A DNA stretch of 64,000 nucleotides from assembly GCA_942486035.1 (NCBI GenBank), contig CALNXK010000309.1, positions 236,001 through 300,000 of the forward strand, in the 5' to 3' direction. This DNA comes from Porites lobata (lineage: Eukaryota; Cnidaria; Anthozoa; Scleractinia; Poritidae). Positions 12,367 through 23,814 of the stretch are shown here, one piece after another. The notes below the pieces were generated by a model. The model did no database searches, was not told the origin of the DNA, and saw only the letters and a program-made list of their open reading frames with translations. The position numbers and the translations under genes were made by a program. Positions within the stretch are counted from its first letter, which is position 1, and each line of letters begins with the position of its first letter.

Positions 12367-12426
12367 GAAGGTGATTTATCACCTTCATGTATAAGGTTTA
12401 TGAGATTTATAAATCTCATAAACCTT
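12367..12426. repeat. Two adjacent palindromes (20 bp and perfect 34 bp)
   Basis: The first, 12367-12386, is GAAGGTGAT-TT-ATCACCTTC. The second, 12393-12426, has 17-base arms starting AAGGTTTATGAGATTTA with no loop. Such sequences can extrude as cruciforms. They could be the core of a MITE or a protein binding site; neither is shown. Confidence 0.85.
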
Positions 12427-13639
12427 GCACATACGTTGTTGATTGTCTCTGTTCAATGACCGCACTATAAATACTAGAAACAAACTGAACACTCCTTCGA
12501 ACAAAAAACATAGTTGCCTGTGAAAGCACATGATCTGTAAGTCATGCAAGCCCGAAAGGGCTGATTGGTAAGCAACAGAAAACGCGCAGTCCAACCAATC
12601 GCAGCGAAGAAAAACAAATTGATCAAAAACTAAGTTCCCAAAACATTGAATGAGTAATATAATAATCATTGCTTTCTAGTTTTCGTATGATGTGAAGAAT
12701 CCGGCTGATCACAATCACTTGATCTTCATAATTGTTCAGATATACTCACCCTCATCCAATAATTAATAATTGTTTCAGTGTTGAGATAACACGTTTAAGA
12801 GCCTTTTTAAACCACGTTACGTCGAGCACATGGGTGAAAATTAATTACACACCCATGGTAGAGTACCCATCCAATCGTATGAAAATAAAAGGTATGGAGA
12901 AAAGTATGATTTTAGGTTTGTCTGTACTTCTTCATTGTGGCCCTTCGCCCACCTTATATATTGCAAATCGATTTGGAATTTAGAAATGTTAGATTTTTAG
13001 GAGAGATGAAAACTGACGTGGTGGAAGACGACCCGTTAAAACATGTAACATTCACGTCATGCAGTTGAAGAGCTGAGAGACTAAAAAGAGAGGAAAAAAT
13101 TGCATTGACTCAAATCACAGCCCTTTTTTTCTGAATCTTCCCAAACGGAATGGCAAGGACCATTTAATTTTCCCACCAGAGTTAAGTGTTCCCATGGAAA
13201 TGATAACTACCCATGGGAACGCGACCTCTGGGTATAAGTGGATAAAATCCTCTCGACGAGCAAGAACCAATCAAAAACTCAACTCATATTTGGTTCGTCG
13301 CCTACAGGATTCGAACCCAGGCCACATTGACAGCAATGCTCGCCACAAATATTGACTTTTCTTTTTATGTCACACCTTACTTTCCATGTATCACTTTCTT
13401 TTGCTCCAATAAATCTAACGTAATACCGCAGGTCACGCTCTTTTCATGCGTAAATGAACACGCAGTCTTCCTGATGAGAAAACAGGCAGGGCAACGGTCA
13501 ATAATTAATTATCTTTGCCACTCACGCAGCCTCCTAAGGTTGAGCAGTAGTAATAATTTAGCTAATACACTTTAAAATTCTCCCCGAATTTTTCTCAAAT
13601 AAATACACCAAAACCATAGTTAATCATAGTTAAATAGGG
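12427..13639. other. Non-coding, upstream of SINE and K2P gene
   Basis: Only short open frames without domain signatures are seen. A B-box-like word GGATTCGAACCC near 13310, in reverse orientation, could belong to an old SINE on the minus strand. No promoter element can be assigned with confidence. Confidence 0.35.
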
Positions 13640-13914
13640 AGGCAGCGTGGCCGAGTGGTCAGCGAGTCGGACTCGCAATCCGGCGGTCCCGGCCCGTTCT
13701 AGTCCCGCTTTGGCCACTTGCTGGATTTGCTCTCGTCGTCCTGAGTTCAAATCCTCGGCCACGCTTGTAAATAGCCCACTGGCTGCCTCCCGCCAGTTGG
13801 GGTTTTAAATCCTGTTATGTTGTATTTGAATTATTTGTTTTCTAAATACTTACTGATTGTAAAGCGCTTTGGATCACTAAGAGAAAAGCGCTATATAAGT
13901 GTATATTATTATTA
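13640..13914 (+). mobile_element. tRNA-derived SINE with LINE-type 3' tail
   Basis: The head GCAGCGTGGCCGAGTGGTCA resembles a Ser/Leu-type tRNA A box, with a second tRNA-like block ending GAGTTCAAATCC. The 3' end, TGTAAAGCGCTTTGGATCA...AGCGCTATATAAGTG followed by TATTATTATTA, matches the tail type of the LINE at 9357-11091. A shared tail lets a SINE borrow the LINE reverse transcriptase. It is about 275 bp and ends roughly 560 bp upstream of the K2P start codon. Confidence 0.8.
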
Positions 13915-14475
13915 AATCTCCCATGAAGAACTTCAAGAACTCACAAACAGACAAATGAATTGTTTTTAAAACACTCGGCGGTTCTTTCAGAATGATTACG
14001 AGATAATAGGAAAGCACGTGGCGAAAAAAATCGAAAACGCTTCGTGTTTTTAATACCGCAAGATATCACTGTTGTTACCATTTATGGATTTACATGTGAG
14101 GTTTTCTTAATTTTTCGACAGGTTTAAGTTTATCTTATCAATAATTAATCTTAATGGGCAAAGTGAAAATTTATGGGACAAAATCTGTTAAAAATATATC
14201 CACAGCGTGGGTTTTGCTATAAATTTTATCCATCTCTCGATTTTCCACCCGAGTGTGTGACTTGTTTTAACTTTTTCACATAAAAACCCAAAGGCTTGGT
14301 TTTTGCCATGACTGAAAGAATACGATTTGAGTTAACTTGAATTGCGAATAGAGTTTTAAATTATGTTCAAAAAAATTCTCTGATAAAATATTTATAAATC
14401 TTCGATTTGCCGCAGACAAAAGAATGTCGCCCTTTTGATAGCCACTTGTTAAAGGCGAACTGAAATTGTACGGCG

Positions 14476-17400
14476 ATGGCTATTGCCGACAGCTCCAAAC
14501 TTCTGTTGATTAGAATGACTTTATTTTCAATCTACGCTCTACTTGGTGCAGTCATCTTTCAGGCTATTGAAAGCGAACCTCAGATGAAAGAAATAGATCG
14601 AGTTCGCGCCACGCGAATGGAAATTTTGAACAGGTATAACATTACTGCGGAAGACGCTGAAAAATGGATGAAAACGTTCGCCTCTACGTCGATGGGAAAT
14701 GAGGATTTTCTGCACTGGAATTACGGAAATTCTTTTCTATTTGCAATGGTCGTGGTTACAACTATAGGTAAGATTTTTATAGTTTCGAATTTCAGCTCAA
14801 TTTAAATGCAAAAATTATAACACATTTCACCAAATTGTGTTTGACAAGAAAAGTTAAATGTAGTTGCCTTTCTTTAAAGGTCTGAAAAATGTTTGTATAT
14901 GACTTCAGCTATTGTAGCTGTAAAAAAGGACATTTTTACTTATTTCGAATTCGTATTAAATTCAGTTTAATCTGTTCTTGAAATTACACGCTCCCTTTTG
15001 AAATTAATCGTTCGTCCTTCAGTTCCAACAAAATCTTACATGGGGAGGTTCTGCCCAGAGCTCCAACCCCCTACCCTTTTATATGCCAGTTTTGATAGAA
15101 AAAGTACCCCTTTCGTAAACCTTCCATTGAAAAAATTACCCCTATAACATACCTACTTAATAAAAAAATCGCTAAAACAAAAAGTCTTCTTGTCGTAATC
15201 ACGAAACGTTTTATAAGTTAAAATGATTGAGGCATAAGGCGCATCTTTTCGAAACATTTCAAGACGGAATCCACCAGAACATTGAGTAAATTTGATTTTC
15301 AGTGGACAAAAATCTTGCACCAGAGTAATTTAAAGCATATTGCATTGTTTCTTACATTTTTCAAGGGCTAAAGATGTAATAAATCATCTGTAGTAACACC
15401 AAAAAAAATTTCTTATGGGAGTCCGAGAAAATGATTGTCAAATTTCACAAAATTACATCTTACACATAAAACTTTCAGAATTTTACCTGTATAGTACAAT
15501 CAAAATTCTTGTGAAATATTCATTAAATTATTTTGACACAAGCGCAAGATTTTCGTCCACTGAAAATTAAAATTACTCAATGTTCTGGTGGATTCCGTCT
15601 TAATTAAAGGCCCTTTTAAGGTGGCTCGATAGGGTGTTTCGGGTCAATACCTCCCACGTTTTAGTGTAAACTACGTCGTCATAAACAGAGATTTGGAAAA
15701 ATTGCCACCAGATTTGTATTAGATCTCTCTTGATTAGATAAAGAAGAAAATTTGTTATGATCAGGGTGGAATGACATCGGAGTTGTCATAGCAACGAAAT
15801 GACGCAATTACTCATTGGTGACGTAGTTTATGCCCAAACTTGGGAGGTATTAACCCTGAAAAACCCTATCGGGCAACCTCAAATACTTGAATAAAAGATT
15901 TCCCCACCTTTTCATATTCCTGCTTTGCACGTGACGTCACGGCGGCCATGTTGGTGGTCAAGAACAAGAGCATTACTCTCCTCTGGGAACAAAACTCTAT
16001 TTTCATGTAAATTCTTCCAGAAAAAATTCTATTGTATTGACCCTCAACATGACCGCCCTATCACGTGGTTGCAAACAAAGAATACTTCAACTCGTGAATT
16101 CCCCACTCTTTGATATATAACCTTAAGTCTAAGAAAGCCCCGTCGGTCGGAGTATCCCCTTATAGATAGAGAGTGGCCCCCGAGTTTCAGTTGTACTGAG
16201 AAAAATAATTGTACCTGAGAGAGTGAATTATAGAGCTTAATTTTTCTTTCATACTTTCCACTTTTATTTGCATACATTTTAAAAGAAAATCACCAAATCT
16301 GAGCAGACTTTGAACTGATAAAACAAAATGTACATTAAGTGGTTCACACTGAATTTTCGTTTGGTTAAAAAAAGAAAAACTAAAACCATATCATACATTT
16401 TCGATTTGGAGAGGGTAACAACGTTATAATTTTTATGTGTATTTTTGTTGTTCTTTTAATATATAAATAAAATGATCCCGACAGGGTTATCACAATACTG
16501 GTAAAAAAAGTGAAAATGACAGCCTTTAATAGCGTTTTCTTTGGTAAATTAATCTCGTTTAATGGCCGTCAACATGCGTACAGCAAGAAACATACAAATA
16601 CGTTTGAATACATCTTAATCAATTTTGCGAAGCCGATTATTTAGGAACACAACGCTAGGGCCCTCTTTCACTTTACTTTCCCTTAAGACAGGCTCCTATA
16701 CTGCCATTTTTACATTAATTCCTTGAGCCGCGCCTTGAAGCCTTAAAATAGCTACAATCATGCCTTCTTGCACTTTAGTAGCTTTAAGTTGATTAGAGCA
16801 AATACATCGAGAAGACATTATGCGAGGGAAAACTCCTTCACGCAATTTCAGTTGGCCTTGGCGTTGCCCCTTATTGGTTAAAAAAAGTGGCTGGAACGTT
16901 TTTGGCAATGCACCGTGAGGTGACCTGAAGGAAAAGTAATCACGAATTTTTTTCTTATCTTATAACTGTTATGATCCTCCTTGGTTGTGACTTATACAAA
17001 AGTGAATTTTTTTGCAGGCTACGGTAACATTGTCCCAAAAACAGTTCAAGGACGTCTGTTTTGCGTGTTATACGCACTGATCGGAATCCCTGGGACATGC
17101 TTGACTCTAAAATCCATCGGAGATAAAATAACGGAACTATTTACAAAATTAATTACAAACTTTGAGAAACGCGTTTTGAAAAGATCACATCTAACTCAAA
17201 AAGTGGAGCTAAAAGTTGCGATGACAACGATTGTGGTAACTGTGGTTTGTCTACTACCATTAATGGCTCTCTTGGTTTACGTGAGACACAAGGAATGGTC
17301 ATATATCGAATGTTTTTACTTTACTTTCACGACTTTGAGTACAATTGGTTTTGGCGATTACTTGCCGCAATTTAAGAACAACGCTGATTATTCACTTGTA

Positions 17401-17769
17401 CTCCTGGCGTTTGTGGGTCTCGCTTTCGTATCGAGTATATTTTGCTCAATGAACAATGTGCTTGAGCAGTATGGGCCGAGTGCGCGCGTTGTGCGGTCAC
17501 TTCGCGAGAACAGCGCAAAGAAGTCTTCGGAAGAAAAATCAAGTAATAACAATGAACAATTACCCTGTAACGGGAACGAAATAATGGCGGAAGCATGTAG
17601 CGATGGCAAAAAAGGCGATTTGAACAACAGCCTTCTAAAGACAGGCGACAGTACCAAGCAGGATGATGTGCCAATTTCAGGTTCAGGAAGAAACAGTTTT
17701 GCGGAAGAAACAACTATGAAAAGCAAGAAGCGTGAAAGCTCGATCAGCCTTGGAATATTTACTTGCTAA
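14476..17769 (+). CDS. Two-pore-domain potassium channel (KCNK family), 2 exons
   Basis: This gene encodes a K2P leak channel that sets resting membrane potential in the plasma membrane. Exon 1 is 14476-14767 and exon 2 is 17018-17769, joining in frame to 347 residues, a normal K2P size. The donor (TATAG|GTAAG) and acceptor (TTTTTTGCAG) split the first selectivity filter, which reads TTIGYGNIVP after splicing. The second filter is TLSTIGFGDYLP. M1 is LIRMTLFSIYALLGAVIF, M2 LFCVLYALIGIPGTCL, M3 TTIVVTVVCLLPLMALLVYV, and M4 YSLVLLAFVGLAFVSSIF. An NIT glycosylation sequon lies in the M1-P1 extracellular cap. The C-terminal tail (about 100 residues) is charged with Ser-rich and Lys/Arg clusters that could be phosphorylated. 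Subfamily cannot be decided by eye. The start is the first ATG, shortly before M1. No defects are seen. Confidence 0.93.
15261..15601. mobile_element. Foldback element with arms of about 57 bp in K2P intron
   Basis: The left arm begins AAGACGGAATCCACCAGAAC and continues through GAGTAA...TTTTCAGTGGACAAAAATC. The right arm is its near-perfect reverse complement, ending at 15601. The interior is AT-rich and non-coding. It sits wholly inside the channel gene's intron. Confidence 0.85.
15618..15881. mobile_element. Second foldback element in K2P intron
   Basis: The arms AAGGTGGCTCGATAGGGTGT...AATACCTCCCA...GTAAACTACGTCG and their imperfect reverse complement (TGACGTAGTTTATGCCC...GGGAGGTATTAACCC...AACCTC) enclose about 130 bases. 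Only 16 bases separate it from the preceding foldback. Elements with GGTGGCTCGATAGGG termini are probably multicopy in this genome; that is inference. Confidence 0.8.
15925..17017. repeat. Rest of K2P intron, with one degenerate inverted repeat
   Basis: At 15925-16080 the words CACGTGACGTCACGGCGGCC and, inverted, ATGACCGCCCTATCACGTGG suggest another decayed foldback element. From about 16100 to 17017 the intron is AT-rich and shows no further exon. A 70-codon minus-strand frame near 16696-16908 has no recognisable features. Confidence 0.5.
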
Positions 17770-18297
17770 ATAGGATTGGTTACTGGGTCTGCAAGCTTTG
17801 ACTTTTGACCCGGCTGTAGAAATTTTTTCTGGGTTGTTCAGCCTCGCTTTTGGTGGACTTTCTTGCAAGGTATTACTGGTAAGTCGATTGAAGGTGGATC
17901 CAGGCCGAGATATGGGTTCGAAACACAAGCATGACAAGAAACGTAGCCTAAGAAAAGTAAGCAAAGCAAGAAGGAGTAGTAACAAAACTAAATGGTCACA
18001 TTACGCGCTGTTTGCAGCTTAAGATGCTCTTTCTTGGAGCAAAATTTCTGGTCTTGATCTGTGGATCACTTCAGTCCTATTGGGAATTTGTCGGAGAGTT
18101 GTCTAATACTATTGTGGAAAGCAGGAACACGAGAAAAAGTAGGGGGGTCAGAAAGGGTGCAAAAAATTAAGGCAAGATGGCGCTCTTTCCTCGTGCACGC
18201 GTTCTCTCCTCTCTCGCATGTTTATCTCGCGCGTTATTCTTCTAAGAGGCCTGTAATGCAGGCCAGACTAAGAGGAGGGAGGGGTGGGGGAAGCACT
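17770..18297. other. 3' flank of the K2P gene
   Basis: This would include the K2P 3' UTR. No canonical AATAAA is obvious directly after the stop. Overlapping open frames of 70-113 codons on both strands have no domain features and are probably chance. Confidence 0.35.
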
Positions 18298-19290
18298 CTC
18301 TTATTCATGTTAAGCCTATTAATTGTGTGCGGTATTAAAGGGGCTAGGTTTTGGGCCTATGTTGTTCTTGGGTGGAACTTTAATCTATTGATCGTGTTTT
18401 AAAGTAGGTTAGTAAAAGAAATATTGGTCTGAAGTTGGGAAGGAATTTTAAAAAAAGCCCCTTTTTGTCTCTTCCTTGAGAAATCGGTATGATTGAAGCC
18501 ATTGTAAGAGTAATGTTGACGCAACTCAAAGCTGCTTCTGGGTAGCTTGGAACATGTACAAGAGTGTCCACCGTTGTGTGGACTGAAATAGATAGGGTAT
18601 CAAAGATTGCTTCCGATCAAAAATAGCCTGGGGATCCGGAAAAGCAAACCTTCAGTGTAAAATAAGGTAGGGTATTCTGGAAACATGCCGTACAGCCGCG
18701 ATACTAAGGTAATTGCATAAATAAACAAATAATGTACATTTAATTTGAACTGGGTAAAGTCGGAAACGAACCAAGGAATAGGGAAGGCGAAAAAGTTTCC
18801 CAAGCGGTGGGGAGGGGAGATTGAGAAGAACCTCTACGTATTAAGTCCTTTTGTTTTATATAAGGTGAAGTGGCCCCAGGGCTCCACCGTCCCTGACAAA
18901 ACCCATACACCTGGAGATTAACGAGGTTTTGTGCAACATGCAATACACTCCCCCCTGAGTGGGATGTTAGTCCAAATAGTCCATCGCAGTGTTACCCCCT
19001 CCCCTCCCATTCCTGCAATATGTCGCCAGTACCTATTTATTCGCCTGGGCGAAGAGAGGCAATGTAAGGAGCTAAGGCAACTACAATACCACTCGTGATA
19101 CTTCAAAACTGTCTCATATTTTACCAGCCTGACGGCTCGTGAAATTACGTATAACAATTTTGAAATATCACTTGTGGTATTTATGCCAAATATCACCACA
19201 AATCATGCTATTACCTTTACTAACAATTTATTACAGTGTTATTCTAAATAGTTGCTGCCCTAAGCACATTAAATTAAAAATAATTATAAT
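18298..19290. repeat. Dispersed segment, copy lacking the LINE insert
   Basis: The left part (18298-18480) matches 23815-23990 and the right part (about 18515-19290) matches 26039-26720. Landmarks include TGTGTGCGGTATTA, TATTGATCGTGTTTT, TCTGAAGTTGGG, CCACCGTTGTGTGGACTGAA, ATAAACAAATAATGTACATT and AAATAGTCCATCGCAGTG. In the other copy about 2 kb of reverse transcriptase sequence separates the two halves. Weaker similarity continues to about 19600 (words near CATGTACAGATTTT also at about 27215). The block is non-coding. Confidence 0.75.
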
Positions 19291-20688
19291 ATTATTAATT
19301 AATTTTGATTACTGACTATGTTAATTAAAAATTTACAAAAGCAGTAGCTTTAAAAAAAGTATATCATAGAACTCTATCTAGAAAAAATATACAAAAGATA
19401 ATGTAAATCATGTCTTCGAAAAAAATGAAACAAACGCGAAGAAACACTTAAGATATTGCGATTAAATGCATATTTAAAAAGATAAGTTGCGTGAATAATG
19501 ACTTATAATTTGATTGAGTCACGCCATATACTGGGCCCGTAAAATGTGCCAAGTAAACATGTACAGATTTTTTTGCCAAAAGAACCACTTTCTGCAACAA
19601 CTCTTTGCAACTTGCAACAACCTTCTGATTTCTTGCAAGGTTTGAACAACATCCCGATGTAATGCCGCAAAACAAGTTTTTGTTGCCCACTCAGTGATGC
19701 GAGCCACCATTTGGCCTTTCGTAATGACATTTTGTTTTCACGACGTATTTAAATATTACGGAGCGTGGAAATGTGGCCATAATAAGCCTCGTAAAATGTC
19801 ATTTCGTGTTTTAATTAGTATTTAAAAAAAACTTAATTAAATTACCCTTCAGGCGCTGGAGAACCCTTCTTTACAGACCCGAACTGAAACATGCTCAGAT
19901 TTCCATTTAGAAACTACCTTTGTGCTTTGACCTTTCTTTGGACTAATCCAATTTGAAGTAGCTTAAACTAAACATTCTTGTTTTTCTACGCCTTCCTGTC
20001 CCAATAGCACTCGCACGTAAAAATGATTTGAAGACGTTAACACAGAGCTTAGTCGTGGGCGCAAAATTCTCTCACACTCCAACATTTCATAAGTCAGAAG
20101 ATATATTGTACACTCCCAAAGTTTCTATGAAAAAAAAAATTTATAAGTATAGCAAGAAAAATATCAATTTACTTCGACACATTGTTCTCCCCCAACGTTT
20201 TGTGGACTTGAAAGGTGTATCCATTATGCTTGTTAAGTGCACCTTGAAACTGATACAGAACAAAACCCTCGATCTCAAACCAGAAGTCAGCAACGCTCTT
20301 GTGATTGCCAACGTTTAACCTTCTTGTGCATGCAAAATGACCCGTCTGCTGCTGTTTTAAAGCTTAACGATTTTTAAACACTTGAAGGACTAACCAAGAA
20401 ACTTACTAATACCAATAAATTTCTTTGGTTTCAATGCAAAGAATAGTAGAGAGCTGCTGGAGTACCTCAACAAGGAAACGACATAAAAACCTTCGAGCGA
20501 AAGGTTGGTACATGTATATTGCCAAATACCTGAGAAAGATTTCTACATTTCCACTAAATTTCAAGTACTACAAAAGAATCTTAAAGGCTTCAACACCGTA
20601 CAAAGACTTTGCTAAATAAAAACATTCAATTATTGGTTTGTTGAGCTATTTTGAAAAAATAGCTCATATGTCAGTGGTGTGAGCGTAT
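19291..20688. other. Non-coding; no supported gene
   Basis: A 96-codon plus-strand frame (20028-20318) and a 64-codon one (20425-20619) are lysine-rich and lack motifs or clear splice sites. I see no firm gene. Palindromic words TGAGCTATTTTGAAAAAATAGCTCA occur near 20640-20665. Confidence 0.35.
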
Positions 20689-20745
20689 GTATCTTTGTGG
20701 CTTTGTATCTTTGTAACTTTGTATCTTTGTAACTTTGTATGTTCG
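20689..20745. repeat. Short tandem repeat, CTTTGTATCTTTGTAA units
   Basis: Four or so imperfect copies of an 8- or 16-base unit (CTTTGTAT/CTTTGTAA) lie in tandem. It follows the palindrome near 20650 and could be part of a larger dispersed repeat. Confidence 0.8.
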
Positions 20746-21873
20746 GATGTTTGTTGCAAGAGCCAATAAGGTTGAAGGTACTATGAGTTGATACTTAGGA
20801 ACCAATGAGATCTTGGCATCTACTTAAACATGACATTGCTAAAGAGCTCTAAAGGTCGAACAAGGGCACTTTGAGACCGCCATCTTGATTCTTGACAATT
20901 TTTTCGTCGTATATTACGGCTACAGGTGTTTGGAAACATTATATTAAACATCTTCATGATTCAAACGCTGTGTACAGTGATGCAGCCGTTTAAGGGTTCA
21001 TATTTTAGTGAGGATGCTATTTCAAGACATTTCTGACCGAATTCAGCTATCGCGAACGGTACTGACGCACGTATTTATGAGTTGTGTTTCACCTGCTTCA
21101 AGGTAGAGTATAAAAGATCATATATTTTCAAAGCTCTTCCAGTGAAGCAATAATTGATATTTAGATATGGACTTTAATTTGAAAGTATGCGGCATATAAA
21201 ATGTGGTTTTACAAGTTTGAAAGGCAGCTTATTTTCTTTAAAGATGCACCGAGTATTGTTAATCCTGTAAACAAGCTTTAAAAATATTATTCTCTCGCTT
21301 ACAAAGTTAATAAATGTTAGGCTATCAACCTTGACGTTGCATGAAACATAATTTAATTGCAGATGTTGTAATGAAGCCGAGGTGATTTCTTAAAATCGTT
21401 GAGAAAATTTTGTAGTAAACAATTTGCGTTTTTTTTACGTACGAATTGTAAAAGGGCCAAAGGCCAACATCTTCACGTGCAAATTGTGTGCATGAGTTAT
21501 TTTTATAATTCTGTTTACTAGATTAACGTGTGATAACTCGAATTCCCTCACGTACGAACCACGAAAGGGGGCAAAGTCCAACACTTTCACGTGCCAGTTG
21601 TGTGACTGTACGTCTCATGCAGATTGGCTTTTTACAATAATAATAGTAACTTGAACGTACGAAGACCTGTTTCGTTTTGTAACCAATGCCTTAAAAAGGC
21701 TCTTTTCTTTTAAGAAGCAATAGCTGTTAAAACATGAAGAAATAAGTTGTTGGAGTTAAGGACTGTTTCACTGAGTAGAATCGCACGTGAAAACCTCGTG
21801 AATTGTGATGATGCAACCATCTACCACAATGATAAGAATCTTGGTATTTCTTAACTACTCGAATAGGCCATTT
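20746..21873. repeat. Non-coding with an imperfect internal duplication
   Basis: Words around ACGTACGAATTGTAAAAGGG...AACATCTTCACGTGC (about 21437-21490) recur imperfectly at 21551-21610 (ACGTACGAACCACGAAAGGG...AACACTTTCACGTGC). No coding region was identified. Confidence 0.5.
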
Positions 21874-22096
21874 TACAGTTGTGGGCTTGGTGTCCTTGCG
21901 TTTGAGTGAACGTGAGGCTTAGGGTGACCTTGTTTTGATACACACCTCCTTCCTTTTCTAATGTAAATTTTGCTAAAAAAATATTATTTAGAATAACAAA
22001 AACATGATTTACATAATGAAACAAGCAGGGTTGTATCAAAACAAGGTCAACTCCAGCCTCATTTCCAACTGTAACTGTAAAATGGGTTATTCGATG
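21874..22096. mobile_element. Foldback repeat, second copy of the 4968-5165 type
   Basis: Arms GGGTGACCTTGTTTTGATAC and GTATCAAAACAAGGTCAACT flank an A-rich loop. The flanking words GTGGGCTT, GAGTG(A/G)ACGTGAGGCT and AACTCCAGC are shared with the copy near 5 kb, so the repeat unit extends beyond the arms. After it, up to 22328, I see nothing of note. Confidence 0.7.
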
Positions 22097-22328
22097 AGTC
22101 ACATTTTGGCTTAAGAAACTCCGAGGAAACCTTAGAGTTTTCCTTCTAATCAACGTTTGGTGAGTAGATATTTATTTTACTTTAATAATTTGTTGAACTT
22201 GCACCAAATGTAACAGGGAAAGACAGAGGAAAGTGAATATATAGCATGAGGATCGACGCAGCTGAGCGTTTCGCGTTTTCATTTATGTACGGCAATACCC
22301 AATTTTGCACAAAAACCCAGTCTATATT

Positions 22329-23263
22329 CAGGGGGTTCATTAAGGGCCGGGCACCGGGCAAATTGACCGGCTGTGAACACGACTTTGCCCGGCTGCTTTA
22401 CATCTCAAAGAACTTCTTTTTAATACAAGGAACGATCAATAACAGTTTTAAGTTACAATCGTGCCCATTTCTTGATGAGTCTTATCGAGTGTAAAACATA
22501 CTTTGCCGTGCAATTTCCACTTTATTACACGCGGCATGAAATCCCCTCGTTCTTTGTGTGTTAAAAACAAGAATCGCCCCATAACACATTGCGAAAAGAA
22601 CTGTGCTTCATGAACGACCACCTGAAATGTATCAGTGTTGCGAGCACGTGAGCATGGCGGCCCAGAAAAGAACGCGTTCGATAGCGTATTATTTTTCGGC
22701 TTCAACCAAAGGGCCTCCAGTAGAGAAAAGACCAAGAGATGAGTAGACTTCTTTGTGATTTAACCTTTTACTTGCCTGTATATATTGAATGGCTTAATCA
22801 TCATGTTCAACGAAGCGAAGGGTGATTTTTATTCGTCTTATGGTTTACGCCAATGAATTAATTTTCGGTGCGTTCACGTTAAAAAAGTGCTCCTCCCGTC
22901 TAGTCATTGAAATTTTAAAGATAAGTTGATTACGGCTCAGATGCTGACGGTGAATTTGAGTAAAGCTTATTACGAGCAGAGCTATTAAAAGAGAACCAAA
23001 AAGTCCAATTTGTGTGGTGGGTATTGGTGTCAAATCATGATTAAATTGTCTAGAAAAGTTATCTTTTTTTGGTTGTTGAAAGTCATTGTCTGCAGCTTCA
23101 AAATGCAGGAAAACACATCCTTAGGACTATAGAATTTCAAAATTTTCCGGGGGAGCATGCCCCCGGACCCCCCTAGAGGGCAAGGCCCTCCGGGCCTTGC
23201 CAATTCTTTGCCCGGGTGTCAAACTCAGTTGCCCTCCTGTTCAAAACCTTAATGAACCCCCTG
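22329..23263 (+). mobile_element. 935-bp non-autonomous DNA transposon, copy 1
   Basis: The element has 17-bp termini CAGGGGGTTCATTAAGG and reverse complement. An inverted copy of exactly the same length (935 bp) lies at 38889-39823 and differs by only a few bases. The ends are GC-rich (CCGGGCACCGGGCAAATTG on one side, GGCAAGGCCCGGAGGGCCTT-type on the other), the centre AT-rich. It contains a 95-codon minus-strand frame (22448-22735), conserved in both copies but without transposase features. The left flank CTATATT reappears 2-3 bases beyond the right end. CAGGG termini suggest the hAT group. Confidence 0.85.
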
Positions 23264-23814
23264 TACTATATTTAGGACGAAAAAGGTAGATTCATCATTC
23301 TTGGTAAGGTTACACTGAAGCATTCAAAATAGCTCATGCACGTTTAACGTGCCTATGTTTAAGTTGCTGCAGGCACTGAGTTGGGGAAAGGACATGGTCG
23401 CCATGTCTGGCAGTGGCCCAGGATATATGCAGACCATCATTATTACACCATAAGTGCATAACATGATTTATCATGTCCCACAAATGATGAAAAAGCATGG
23501 CAGTCTGAGGAAGTTTAGTGGACAAGGTATTTTTATCAATTTATATGAGAAAATGCATGGAACACGGGAAATTGAATCACCTGCTCTTCCATGACATACG
23601 ATACAAATGAATATATATTTCCCAAAGTCTTGGTTCTCAAAGCTCTGATTATTCAAACAGAAACTTTTTCCCCACAATACAAATACCCTTTTGGTGAATT
23701 TGCATCCTTTCTTTTATTTTGAGGTGTAGAAACGAAAAATGATGACCTGCGTCGCTATTTTCACCGAAAATAGTCTATTAAGTGAATAGTCTATTAACCG
23801 AAAATAGTCTATTT
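23264..23814. other. Non-coding spacer
   Basis: No gene is seen. A short tandem word AATAGTCTATTAA(G/C)... is repeated two to three times near 23768-23815, just before the duplicated segment. Confidence 0.4.

Noticed and set aside
13642..13765. Functional Ser/Leu tRNA gene with long variable arm or intron
   Set aside because: The tRNA-like block is too long and is followed by a LINE-type tail, so it is a SINE.
17372..17726. Minus-strand frames of about 112 codons opposite K2P exon 2
   Set aside because: They overlap a clear K2P coding exon and have no independent evidence.
20028..20318. 96-codon plus-strand frame
   Set aside because: Lys-rich, no motif, no splice sites, AT-rich surroundings; probably chance.
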